A stretch of 64,000 bases of DNA. Source: Paracoccus alkanivorans (GTDB taxonomy: Bacteria; Pseudomonadota; Alphaproteobacteria; Rhodobacterales; Rhodobacteraceae). Position numbers and translations under genes: made by a program. This document shows positions 50,253 through 58,548 of the stretch, in pieces (position 1 is the stretch's first letter; each line of letters begins with the position of its first letter). Under the pieces are notes generated by a model. The model saw nothing but the letters and a program-made list of their open reading frames with translations, made no database searches and was not told where the DNA came from. The stretch spans positions 434,001-498,000 of the forward strand of contig NZ_QOKZ01000003.1 in NCBI RefSeq assembly GCF_003697785.1, written 5' to 3'.

Positions 50253-53024
50253 TTACGCCGCCGTCACCTTCACGGCAGCGAACTTGAACTCCGGTATCTT
50301 GCCGTAAGGATCCAGCGCCGGGTTGGTCAGGATATTCGCCGCCGCCTCGACATAGGCGAAGGGCAGGAACACCATGTCCGGCGACACCGCGCGGTCGGCG
50401 CGTGCCATCAGGGTGATCTCCCCGCGCCGGGTCGCCAGTCTGACCGAACCACCCGCCTCTACGCCCAGCTTGCGCAGGGTCGAGGGATGCAGCGAGCAGT
50501 TGGCCTGCGGCTCGACCGCGTCGAGCACCCGCGAGCGGCGGGTCATCGAACCGGTATGCCAGTGCTCCAGTTGCCGCCCGGTGGTCAGGATCATCGGGTA
50601 TTCGGCATCGGGTTGCTCGTCCGGTGGGATGACGCTGGCCGGGGTGAAGCGGGCACGGCCACTCTCGCGCGGGAAACCGTCGCCAAAGACGATGCTCTGC
50701 CCCGGATCCTCGGGCGAAAGGCTGGGATAGGTCACGGCATTCTCTGCCGCCAGCCGGTCCCAGGTGATATTGTCCAGCGATGCCATGCCCAGCTTCATCT
50801 CGGCGAAGATCTCGGAGGGATGGCTATAGTTCCAGTCCAGCCCCAGCCTTCGGGCAAGATCGATGGTGATCTGCCAATCCTCCCGCGCTTCTCCCGGCGG
50901 GGTTGCGGCAGCGCGGCCCATCTGAACCTGCCGGTTCGTGTTGGTGACGGTGCCGTTCTTTTCATAAAAGGCGGCGGCGGGGAGGATGACATCGGCGTAA
51001 TTGGCGGTCTCGGTCAGGAAGATATCCTGCACCACCAGATGTTCCAGCTTGGCCAGCGCATCGCGGGCATGGGTCACGTCCGGGTCGGACATGGCCGGGT
51101 TTTCGCCCAGGATATACATGCCCTTGATCCTGTCGTCATGAACCGCGTCCATGATCTCGGTCACGGTCAGGCCCTTCTGGTTGCTGAAGTCCCCCGACTG
51201 CCAGATCTCGGTAAATGCCGAGCGCACGCCGTCATCGGTCACATCGCGGTAATCGGGCAGGAACATCGGGATCAGCCCTGCATCCGAGGCGCCCTGCACG
51301 TTGTTCTGGCCGCGCAAGGGGTGCAGCCCGGTGCCCGGCTTGCCGACATTGCCTGTCATCAGAGCAAGGTTGATCAGGCAGCGGGAATTGTCGGTGCCGT
51401 GGATATGCTGCGACACGCCCATGCCCCAGAAGATCATGCCCCTTTCCGCAGTGGCGAAATCACGCGCCGCCGCCCGGATGGTCGCGGCATCCACCCCGGT
51501 CAGATCCTCCAGCGTTTCGGGGGCGAACCCGGCGAGATGCTGCTTCTCGACCTCCCAGTTCTCGGTGAAGCCGTCGATATAATCCTGATCGTAAAGCCCC
51601 TCTTCGACGATTACGCACATCATCGCGTTGAGCAGCGGCACATCGGCGCCGGGACGGAATTGCAGCAGATGGGTGGCGAAGCGCTTCAGCGACTGTGCGC
51701 GCGGGTCCAGGACGATCAGCTTGCCGCCGCGCTTGGTGAACTGCTTGAAGAAGGTCGCGGCGACAGGATGGTTCTCGATCGGGTTCGCGCCGATGACGAT
51801 GGCGACATCGGCATTTTCGATCTCGTTGAATGTGGCCGTTACCGCGCCGCTGCCGACATTCTCCATCAGCGCCGCCACCGACGAGGCGTGGCACAGCCGG
51901 GTGCAGTGATCGACATTGTTGTGACCGAAGCCCTGCCGGATCAGCTTCTGGAACAGGTAGGCTTCCTCGTTGGTGCATTTGGCGCTGCCGAAACCGGCCA
52001 CCGACTCGCCGCCCTCGGTATCGCGCAGACGCGCCATGCCACCCGCCGCGAAATCCAGCGCCTCTTCCCAGCTTGCCTCGCGGAAATGGGTGAAAGGGTT
52101 GGCGGGATCGACGTTCAACCCCTTCTCGGCCCCCTCAAGCCGGATCAGGGGCTTGGTCAGGCGATGCGGATGGTGGATATAGTCATAGCCGAAGCGGCCC
52201 TTGACGCAGAGCCGGCCCTCATTGGCGGGGCCGTTGAGGCCCTCGACATATTTGACCTTGCCGTCCTTGAGCTTCAGCGAGACCTGGCAGCCGACGCCGC
52301 AGAAGGGGCAGATCGATTGCACCTCTTCATCGAAATTGCGGCTGTCGCCGTGCTGCCTGTCATCCAGAACCGTGGCGGGCATCAGCGCGCCGGTCGGGCA
52401 GGCCTGCACGCATTCGCCGCAGGCGACGCAGGTGCTGTCGCCCATCAGATCACCCATGTCAAAGCTGGGGAAGCTGTCATGCCCGCGTCCGGCCATGCCG
52501 ATCACGTCATTGACCTGAACATCGCGGCAGGCGCGGACGCAGAGATTGCACTGAATGCAGGCGTCCAGATTGACCCGCATGGCGACATGGCTGTCGTCCA
52601 ATAGCGGGATGCGGCTCTTTTCCATCTTCGGAAAGCGGCTTTCCTCGACCCCGTTCAGTTCCGCCATGTCCCACAGATGGCTGCCGGAATCATGGGCCTC
52701 GGCGCGGTCGGGCTGGTCGGCCAGCAGCAGTTCCATCACCATGCGGCGCGATTTCTCGGCCCGGTCACTGGCGGATTTCACCACCATGCCTTCAGAGGCG
52801 GCACGGCAGCACGAGGCCGCCAGCACCCGCTCGCCCTCGATCTCGACCATGCAGGCGCGGCAATTGCCGTCGGGCTGATAACCGGGCGCGGGCTTGTGGC
52901 ACAGATGCGGGATGGTGATGCCACGGCCATGCGCGGCCTCCCAGATGGTGGTGCCTTCGGGAACCGTGACCTCTTCGCCGTCGAGCATGAAAGTCACCTG
53001 CTTGATGTCGATATGATCCTTCAT
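50253..53024 (-). CDS. NAD-dependent formate dehydrogenase alpha subunit (Mo/W-bis-MGD)
   Basis: The 923-residue catalytic subunit oxidises formate to CO2 in the cytoplasm. The N-terminus has a NuoG-like [2Fe-2S] domain (cysteines at 42, 55, 58, 72/73), two ferredoxin-like [4Fe-4S] sets (C156-C166 region and C199-C209 region), then the C239-x2-C242-x3-C246...C273 cluster before the molybdopterin domain. The metal ligand is C378 followed by H379 in DHCTRLCHASSV, a cysteine rather than selenocysteine form. No twin-arginine signal. Its start overlaps the beta-subunit stop by four bases. Size and fused partner resemble Methylobacterium FDH1, which contains tungsten. Confidence 0.94.
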   Translation of the reverse strand: MKDHIDIKQVTFMLDGEEVTVPEGTTIWEAAHGRGITIPHLCHKPAPGYQPDGNCRACMVEIEGERVLAASCCRAASEGMVVKSASDRAEKSRRMVMELLLADQPDRAEAHDSGSHLWDMAELNGVEESRFPKMEKSRIPLLDDSHVAMRVNLDACIQCNLCVRACRDVQVNDVIGMAGRGHDSFPSFDMGDLMGDSTCVACGECVQACPTGALMPATVLDDRQHGDSRNFDEEVQSICPFCGVGCQVSLKLKDGKVKYVEGLNGPANEGRLCVKGRFGYDYIHHPHRLTKPLIRLEGAEKGLNVDPANPFTHFREASWEEALDFAAGGMARLRDTEGGESVAGFGSAKCTNEEAYLFQKLIRQGFGHNNVDHCTRLCHASSVAALMENVGSGAVTATFNEIENADVAIVIGANPIENHPVAATFFKQFTKRGGKLIVLDPRAQSLKRFATHLLQFRPGADVPLLNAMMCVIVEEGLYDQDYIDGFTENWEVEKQHLAGFAPETLEDLTGVDAATIRAAARDFATAERGMIFWGMGVSQHIHGTDNSRCLINLALMTGNVGKPGTGLHPLRGQNNVQGASDAGLIPMFLPDYRDVTDDGVRSAFTEIWQSGDFSNQKGLTVTEIMDAVHDDRIKGMYILGENPAMSDPDVTHARDALAKLEHLVVQDIFLTETANYADVILPAAAFYEKNGTVTNTNRQVQMGRAAATPPGEAREDWQITIDLARRLGLDWNYSHPSEIFAEMKLGMASLDNITWDRLAAENAVTYPSLSPEDPGQSIVFGDGFPRESGRARFTPASVIPPDEQPDAEYPMILTTGRQLEHWHTGSMTRRSRVLDAVEPQANCSLHPSTLRKLGVEAGGSVRLATRRGEITLMARADRAVSPDMVFLPFAYVEAAANILTNPALDPYGKIPEFKFAAVKVTAA

Positions 53025-54742
53025 GCCTTGCCCCCATCTTTCCGGCTGCAGCCCACTTCATCCGCGAAATGCTCCATCACCAACCGGATCGGGTTGGGCG
53101 CGGCCTGGCCCAGCCCGCAGATCGAGGCATCGGTCATCACGTCGCAAAGGTCATTCAGCAGCGGCTGGTCCCATTGATCCGCCTGCATCAGCTTGACCGC
53201 CTTTTCGCAGCCCACCCGGCAAGGGGTGCATTGCCCGCAGCTTTCCGATTCGAAGAAACGCAGCATGTTGAGTGCAGCCGCCTTGGCGCTGTCCTTGTCG
53301 GACAGGACGACCACCGCCGCCGAGCCGATGAAGGTGCCGTGGGGCTGCAAGGTGTCGAAATCCAGCGGCACATCGTCCAGCGAGGCGGGCAGCAGGCCCG
53401 AGGAAGGACCACCCGGCTGATAGGCCTTGAACTCGTGCCCTTCGGCCATTCCTCCGGCGGCCTCGATCAATTCCCGGATCGTGGTGCCGGCGGGCAGGAA
53501 GTAGACGCCGGGATTGGCGACCCTGCCAGACAGCGAGTAACTGCGCATCCCCTTGCGGCCGTTATGCTCGACCGAGGAAAAGATTTCAGGTCCCTCGCGG
53601 CAGATGCGGGTGATCAGGTGCAGGGTCTCGACATTATGAACCAGTGTCGGCTTTCCGAAAACGCCGTCCTGCGCTACATAGGGGGGCCGCAGCCGGGGCA
53701 GGCCGCGCTTGCCCTCGATCGACTCGATCATCGCCGATTCCTCGCCGCAGATATAGGCCCCGGCGCCACGACGCAGATCTATATAGCCCGGCGCTGCGAT
53801 GCCCGCCTCTTCAAGCGCGGCGATCTCGCGGCGTAGGATTTTCAGCACGGCGGGATATTCGTCGCGCATGTAGATGAAACATTTCTCGGCCTCGACGGCC
53901 CATGCCGCGATCAACATGCCTTCCAGCATCAGATGCGGCTGGCGTTCGAGGTAATAGCGATCCTTGAAGGTGCCCGGTTCGCCCTCGTCGCCGTTCACTG
54001 CAAGGTAACGTGGTCCAGGATTGGCGCGAACGAAGCCCCATTTCTTGCCCGAAGGGAAACCGGCCCCACCCATGCCGCGCAAACCGGCATCCAGCAATGT
54101 TTGCTGCACCTGCTGCCAGTCGCCGGCATCGCGAAGTTCCGCCAGCCTGGCATAGCCGCCACCGGCTTGATAATCCTCGAAGCTCTCATAATCCGGAATG
54201 ACCGGGTGCAGATCGCCGCCCGCGATGACCTGATCGATCCGTTCCGGCGTGGCGAAATCGACATGGCGATGCCCGATCTCTGCCACCGGGGCAGTATCGC
54301 AGCGGCCCATGCAGGGCGCGCGCAGCACACGGATTCGTGACGGGTCATGGCCGGATTGCAGTGCATTCAACAGCGCCTCGGACCCGGCCAGCTCGCAAGA
54401 CAGCGAATCACAGACGCGGATGGTCAGGTCAGGCGGAGGGGCTTCGTCCTCGGTGATCGGGTCGAAATGCGCGTAGAACGTGGCGACCTCCCAGACCTCG
54501 GCCATCGACAGCCGCATTTCCTCGGCAAGGGCACGCAGATGCGGGGCCGACAGATGGCCGTATTCGTCCTGTATCAGGTGCAGGAACTCGATCAGCAGGT
54601 CACGGCGGCGCGGCCGGTCACCCAGAAGCGCCCTGACCTGATCCCATGCGGTATCATCCAGTTGGCGGCCCTTGGGTGTGCCGCGCCCCTTGCCGTTTCC
54701 GCGGCCCGAGCTCCAGATGCCTTTTTGTTGATCGAGTGCCAT
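53021..54742 (-). CDS. Formate dehydrogenase beta subunit, NuoE-NuoF fusion
   Basis: One 573-residue protein joins a NuoE-like [2Fe-2S] domain (residues about 28-170, with VCDSLSCELAGSEALL and RAPCMGRCDTAP) to a NuoF-like domain (about 200-570) with the NAD/FMN motif GLRGMGGAGFPSGKKW, GAYICGEESAMIESIEGKRG and the cluster cysteines of SCGQCTPCRVGCEKAV. It passes electrons from the alpha subunit to NAD. The fusion is the form seen in tungsten FDH1 of methylotrophs, unlike the separate FdsG/FdsB of Rhodobacter-type enzymes. The ATG has AGG eight bases upstream. Confidence 0.94.
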   Translation of the reverse strand: MALDQQKGIWSSGRGNGKGRGTPKGRQLDDTAWDQVRALLGDRPRRRDLLIEFLHLIQDEYGHLSAPHLRALAEEMRLSMAEVWEVATFYAHFDPITEDEAPPPDLTIRVCDSLSCELAGSEALLNALQSGHDPSRIRVLRAPCMGRCDTAPVAEIGHRHVDFATPERIDQVIAGGDLHPVIPDYESFEDYQAGGGYARLAELRDAGDWQQVQQTLLDAGLRGMGGAGFPSGKKWGFVRANPGPRYLAVNGDEGEPGTFKDRYYLERQPHLMLEGMLIAAWAVEAEKCFIYMRDEYPAVLKILRREIAALEEAGIAAPGYIDLRRGAGAYICGEESAMIESIEGKRGLPRLRPPYVAQDGVFGKPTLVHNVETLHLITRICREGPEIFSSVEHNGRKGMRSYSLSGRVANPGVYFLPAGTTIRELIEAAGGMAEGHEFKAYQPGGPSSGLLPASLDDVPLDFDTLQPHGTFIGSAAVVVLSDKDSAKAAALNMLRFFESESCGQCTPCRVGCEKAVKLMQADQWDQPLLNDLCDVMTDASICGLGQAAPNPIRLVMEHFADEVGCSRKDGGKA

Positions 54743-54824
54743 GTTTTGCCTGCCGTTGCGGGTGGGACGTCGTGGGTTTGTGAGACATTATACCACGGTT
54801 GGTCAATATCGACTTCCCGTCAGT

Positions 54825-54843
54825 TGATAGAAATCATCTATCA
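54825..54843. promoter_or_regulatory. LysR-type inverted repeat in the formate dehydrogenase promoter
   Basis: TGATAGA (54825-54831) and TCTATCA (54837-54843) are perfect arms around five bases; the core ATAG-N7-CTAT obeys the T-N11-A rule of LysR-type sites. It sits between the divergent formate dehydrogenase and tusA-like genes, 83 bases from the former start. LysR regulators (for example FdsR) control related formate dehydrogenases; none is in this window. Confidence 0.6.
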
Positions 54844-54890
54844 TTTCGATATTATGGACAGTCTCGATAACCGCGCCTATCAGTGGTTCC

Positions 54891-55118
54891 ATGACATGGG
54901 ATCAAGAACTCGATGCGCGGGGCCTTCTGTGCCCGTTGCCGGTCCTGAAGGCGCGCAAGCGTCTGCAAGGCATGGCGGCGGGCGAAGTGCTGCGCATGCT
55001 GGCCACCGATCCCGCCGCGGTGATCGATGTGCCGCATTTCTGCGCGGAATCCGGGCATGAGCTGCTTGAGCAGCGGAACGAGGACGAGGCGCAGATCTAT
55101 CTGATCCGCAAGCGGTAG
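54891..55118 (+). CDS. TusA-like sulfurtransferase
   Basis: A 75-residue SirA/TusA-fold protein with the persulfide-carrying C14 in GLLCPLPVLKARKRLQG (the CPxP motif). TusA proteins relay sulfur and, in E. coli, influence molybdenum-cofactor enzymes including formate dehydrogenase. It is divergent from the formate dehydrogenase genes and ends four bases before the convergent moeA-like stop. The ribosome site is poor. In this context it probably supplies sulfur for the cofactor of the adjacent enzyme rather than for tRNA. Confidence 0.85.
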   Translation: MTWDQELDARGLLCPLPVLKARKRLQGMAAGEVLRMLATDPAAVIDVPHFCAESGHELLEQRNEDEAQIYLIRKR

Positions 55119-55121
55119 GGT

Positions 55122-56369
55122 TCAGACCAATCCGAACGAGGTATAAGGGATATATCTGACGGAAGTGTCCGGCCCTATCTCTGCGGCTTCATCCGGCAAT
55201 TCCACCAGCCCGTCGGCCCAGCTCAACCCGCTGATGCGGCCTGATCCTTCCGACGGAAACACTTCGGCCCGGCCTTCTGCGTTCAGGCGTGCGCGCAGAT
55301 ATTCGCGCCGCCCGGCCTTCTTGCGCTTGGTGAAGGCGGCGGGCACGGTGAAACCTCGCGGCACTGTCCAGCCCGCTCCGGCCAGCAGCGACAGGGCGGG
55401 CCGGGCGAATACCAGCGAGCAGACCAGCGCGGCAACCGGATTGCCCGGCAGCCCGAAGACTGGCACGCCCTCCCATTTCGCCAGCACCAGAGGCCGGCCG
55501 GGTTTAAGCGCGATGCGCCAGCTTGACAATGTGCCATGCGATTTCAGCAAGGCCGAGACGTGATCCTCGTCACCTGCCGAAGCGCCGCCCGAGGTCAGGA
55601 TGACATCGGCACACCGCGCACCATCGTTAAGGCGTTCCCTGACGGCGTCGTCGCTGTCCGGCGCATGACCCAGATCCACCGGCTCATAGCCCCAGCCTGC
55701 CGCCAGGGACAGCAGCATGGGGCGATTGGCGTCCCAGATCTGGTGGGGCAGGGCGGGCAGATCGGGTGAGGCGATGATCTCGTCCCCGGTCGAAAGCACC
55801 CCGACCCGCAGCGGGCGATGCACCGTCACATGCGAAATGCCGAGAGCCGAGAGCAGCGCCAGATCCGGCGCACGCAGCTTGTGGCCGGCAGGCAGGGCGG
55901 GGCTGCCTTCGGCCACGTCTTCACCGGCCTTGCGGGTATTGCTACCGTGCCTGACCGGACCATCGAACATGACCGCCGCGCCGTCGATTGTGGTGTTCTC
56001 TTCCAGCACGACGGTATCGACGCCATCGGGCAGGGTCGCGCCGGTCAGGATACGGATCGCGCTGCCTTCAGGAACCGGATGCGGCCAGGGCTGGCCCGCG
56101 GCGGCGCGCCCGTCGACCAGGGGCAGGCGCTGCGATCCTTCGCTGATAGCCGCATGGCCGAATCCGTAGCCGTCGACGGCGGAATTCGGCTGTGGCGGGT
56201 TGGAACGGCGGGCAATGCAGTCTTGGGCCAGGATCCGGGCGGCGGCCCGGGCTGTGGCAATCGTTTCAGTGCCTGTCACCGGATGCAGGGCGCCGCGCAG
56301 TCGGTCCAGTGCCGTATCGACCGGCACCCAGTCCACTCCCGGCGGCATCGCGGAACCTTCACTTTTCAT
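55122..56369 (-). CDS. moeA: Molybdopterin molybdenumtransferase MoeA
   Basis: The 415-residue protein inserts the metal into adenylylated molybdopterin. Motifs in order: SAVDGYGFGHAAI near 64, GVLSTGDEI near 208, TSGGASAGDEDHVSALL near 258, LKPGRPLVLAKWEGVPVFGL near 288 and LPGNPVAAL near 307. The ATG lies seven bases after GAGG and overlaps the mobB stop by four; a second ATG seven codons on also has a good site. Being in the formate dehydrogenase island, it may handle tungsten as well as molybdenum. Confidence 0.94.
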   Translation of the reverse strand: MKSEGSAMPPGVDWVPVDTALDRLRGALHPVTGTETIATARAAARILAQDCIARRSNPPQPNSAVDGYGFGHAAISEGSQRLPLVDGRAAAGQPWPHPVPEGSAIRILTGATLPDGVDTVVLEENTTIDGAAVMFDGPVRHGSNTRKAGEDVAEGSPALPAGHKLRAPDLALLSALGISHVTVHRPLRVGVLSTGDEIIASPDLPALPHQIWDANRPMLLSLAAGWGYEPVDLGHAPDSDDAVRERLNDGARCADVILTSGGASAGDEDHVSALLKSHGTLSSWRIALKPGRPLVLAKWEGVPVFGLPGNPVAALVCSLVFARPALSLLAGAGWTVPRGFTVPAAFTKRKKAGRREYLRARLNAEGRAEVFPSEGSGRISGLSWADGLVELPDEAAEIGPDTSVRYIPYTSFGLV

Positions 56370-56857
56370 AGCTCAACCTCGCGCAGGATGAAATCGGCGA
56401 TAGCGGCGGTGTCGTCAAGGTCGAAAACCGGCAGCCCGGTGTCAACCGGTCCATCGGCGGCGATGGCACGGATGGTTCCTATCTTGGAGGCGAGCAGCGG
56501 GCGGCCGATGACCTGCCGATAGGTTTCGATCTTGGGATGCGGAGCGTGCTTGTAGCCTTCGATCAGGACCAGATCCACCGGCGAGAGGCGTGACAGCAGA
56601 TCGGCAAGCGAGGGTTCTCCGGCTTCGCGCAACTCGTGCATCAGGGCCCAACGGCGGGGCGTGGAAAGCAGGACCTCCTGCGCCCCGGCCTCGCGATGAC
56701 GGTGACTGTCGCGGCCGGGCTGGTCTATATCGGTATCGTGATGGGCATGCTTGACGGTCGATACCGTCAGGCCCCGCGCCGTGATCTCGGCGACCAGCCG
56801 TTCCATCAGGCCGGTCTTGCCCGCGTTCTTCCAACCGGTGATACCGTAAAGCCTCAA
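56366..56857 (-). CDS. mobB: Molybdopterin-guanine dinucleotide biosynthesis protein MobB
   Basis: A 163-residue GTP-binding protein with the P-loop GITGWKNAGKTGLMERL starting near residue 5 and LVLIEGYKHAPHPKIETYR near 100. It assists MobA in making the guanine dinucleotide form of the cofactor. The most probable start is a TTG: GGAGG lies six bases upstream and the TTG overlaps the mobA stop as TTGA, mirroring the ATGA couplings around it. The longer frame from 56980 has no family-like sequence before this point. Confidence 0.9.
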   Translation of the reverse strand: MRLYGITGWKNAGKTGLMERLVAEITARGLTVSTVKHAHHDTDIDQPGRDSHRHREAGAQEVLLSTPRRWALMHELREAGEPSLADLLSRLSPVDLVLIEGYKHAPHPKIETYRQVIGRPLLASKIGTIRAIAADGPVDTGLPVFDLDDTAAIADFILREVEL

Positions 56858-57501
56858 CTCTCGCCTCCATGGGCAAGAGCCTCGGCGCGTGCCAGATCCT
56901 CGGGTGTATTGACGTTGAAGAAGGGATCGAAGGGTGTGGCGGGAAACAGCGCCTCGCCCGCGTCGTGACGGTCGGTCCACAGGACGACCTTTCGCAATCC
57001 GTCATTCAGCGCTGCGCGCAGATCGTCGCGCAAGGCGACCGGCCAAAGACCGAAGGTGGGATGGCGATTGACGCGTTTGCGGCCCGATTTCAGCGCTTCG
57101 CCCGCGTCTCGCGGAGTGGTGGCGAGGGCCAGCGGATGGGGCTTGCCCCTGGCCGCCTGTTGGAGCCGTGATACCAGGTCGGCGGGAAAGAATGGCGTAT
57201 CGGCGGCGACCGTAACGATGGCGCCCGTGCCGTTTTCTGCGGCCCAGTCCAGACCGGCCAGCACCCCGGCCAATGGTCCCGGGAAACCGGCGATGCTGTC
57301 GGGCAGGACCGGCAGGTCATAATCCGCGAAACGCGCCGCATCGCCATTGGCATTCAATGCAAGGCCCGCGACCTGCGGCTCCAGCCGCGCAATCACCCGG
57401 GACAGCAGGGACTGCCCGCCGACCTGCAGCATGCCCTTGTCGCCGCCGCCCATTCTCGTCGCCAGCCCACCGGCGAGGATGACACCTGCAGGTCTGCTCA
57501 T
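56854..57501 (-). CDS. mobA: Molybdenum cofactor guanylyltransferase MobA
   Basis: A 215-residue nucleotidyltransferase that attaches GMP to molybdopterin. The N-terminus has GVILAGGLATRMGGGDKGML, the expected LAGG-x-RMG-x-K signature; VTVAADTPFFPADLV holds a metal-binding aspartate, and VNTPEDLARAEAL closes the domain. Its ATG overlaps the fdhD stop by four bases and is downstream of AAGG. It is essential for bis-MGD enzymes such as the neighbouring formate dehydrogenase. Confidence 0.94.
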   Translation of the reverse strand: MSRPAGVILAGGLATRMGGGDKGMLQVGGQSLLSRVIARLEPQVAGLALNANGDAARFADYDLPVLPDSIAGFPGPLAGVLAGLDWAAENGTGAIVTVAADTPFFPADLVSRLQQAARGKPHPLALATTPRDAGEALKSGRKRVNRHPTFGLWPVALRDDLRAALNDGLRKVVLWTDRHDAGEALFPATPFDPFFNVNTPEDLARAEALAHGGES

Positions 57502-58361
57502 GTCGCAGCCTTGCGGTGCCGTTTGCGGTCCTCGTCGGGGATGTTTTTCGGGTCGGCATCGCGGATCAGCCGCTCTTCGCCGCTGAGGCAGACAAAGCGT
57601 TGTCCGCGCATTCGCCCGATCAGCGTCAGCCCGACGCGGCGTGCGATCTCGACCCCCCAGGCAGTGAAGCCCGAGCGAGACGCGAGTGCGGGAATCCCCA
57701 TCAGCGCCGTCTTGATTACCATTTCCGAGGTTAGCCGCCCGGTCGTGTACAGGATCTTGTCCGCAGCCCCGATCTCGTGGCGGAACATGAATCCGGCGAT
57801 CTTGTCCACGGCGTTGTGACGGCCGACATCCTCCATATAGACCAAGGGCTTGTCCTGCCAGCACAGCACCGTGCCATGGATCGCCCCGGCTTCGAGGTAA
57901 AGCGAAGGTGTGGTGTTGATTTCTTTCGCCAGCGCATAGAGCCAACTCGTGCGAATACCGGTCTGCGGCAAGGTCAGGCCGTCGAGTCCCTCCATCATGT
58001 CGCCAAAGACGGTGCCCACCGCACAGCCGCTTGTGCGGGTCTTCTTTTGCAGCTTTTCCTCGTAGGAGGTCTCGCGCTCGGTCCGCACGACCACGGTCTC
58101 GATCTCGTCGTCGTAATCGACTCCGGTGACGCGGTCATCCGCGCGCAGCATACCCTGATTGCGCAGGAAGCCCAGAGCGAGATATTCGGGATAATCGCCG
58201 ATCGTCATGGCGGTGACGATCTCCTGCCGGTTGAGATAGATCGTCAGCGGACGCTCTTCGACCACCGAAAGCGTTGTTTCCGCGCCGGTCTGGTCGGTGC
58301 CGGTGATCCGCCGGGTCAGGCGGGGGTCAAGCGGGTCGGGCAAGAGCGGGAAATCGGGCAT
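57498..58361 (-). CDS. fdhD: Formate dehydrogenase accessory sulfurtransferase FdhD
   Basis: FdhD passes sulfur from a cysteine desulfurase to the metal of the formate dehydrogenase cofactor. This 287-residue protein has YMEDVGRHNAVDKIAGFMFR, YTTGRLTSEMVIKTALMGIP and the C-terminal GLTLIGRMRG. The sulfur-accepting cysteine is C113 in TSGCAVGTVFG; the second cysteine of the usual CxxC is glycine here. The start is not certain: a GAGGAGG lies 15 bases upstream, too far to be ideal. It is the first gene of the fdhD-mobA-mobB-moeA operon. Confidence 0.92.
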   Translation of the reverse strand: MPDFPLLPDPLDPRLTRRITGTDQTGAETTLSVVEERPLTIYLNRQEIVTAMTIGDYPEYLALGFLRNQGMLRADDRVTGVDYDDEIETVVVRTERETSYEEKLQKKTRTSGCAVGTVFGDMMEGLDGLTLPQTGIRTSWLYALAKEINTTPSLYLEAGAIHGTVLCWQDKPLVYMEDVGRHNAVDKIAGFMFRHEIGAADKILYTTGRLTSEMVIKTALMGIPALASRSGFTAWGVEIARRVGLTLIGRMRGQRFVCLSGEERLIRDADPKNIPDEDRKRHRKAAT

Positions 58362-58530
58362 GATGACGATGCGGCGCCTCCTCTGGCCTGAGCGACGGTT
58401 ATCATCCACGCTGGTGGGGCGAGTTGCAAGGCTGCGCATCGCGGTGGTGTGTCGTGGCGGGCAACCGTGCCGACGGGGGATGGCCGACATGAAACATTTT
58501 CTTGACCTGCGACTCATAACGATCAATCAT

Positions 58531-58546
58531 GTGAATGAACGTTCAC
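58531..58546. promoter_or_regulatory. TetR-type operator at the start of the second RND regulator
   Basis: GTGAA-N6-TTCAC (58531-58546) contains a perfect 10-bp palindrome TGAACGTTCA (58536-58545). It ends two bases before the probable tetR start codon, so binding would block the regulator's own transcription or leader. It lies in the 187-base divergent gap with fdhD. Confidence 0.6.
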
Positions 58547-58548
58547 TT

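Noticed and set aside
50487..52604. 705-codon plus-strand frame across the formate dehydrogenase alpha gene
   Set aside because: Antisense shadow; composition is unlike a protein and the opposite strand encodes a complete, motif-rich enzyme.
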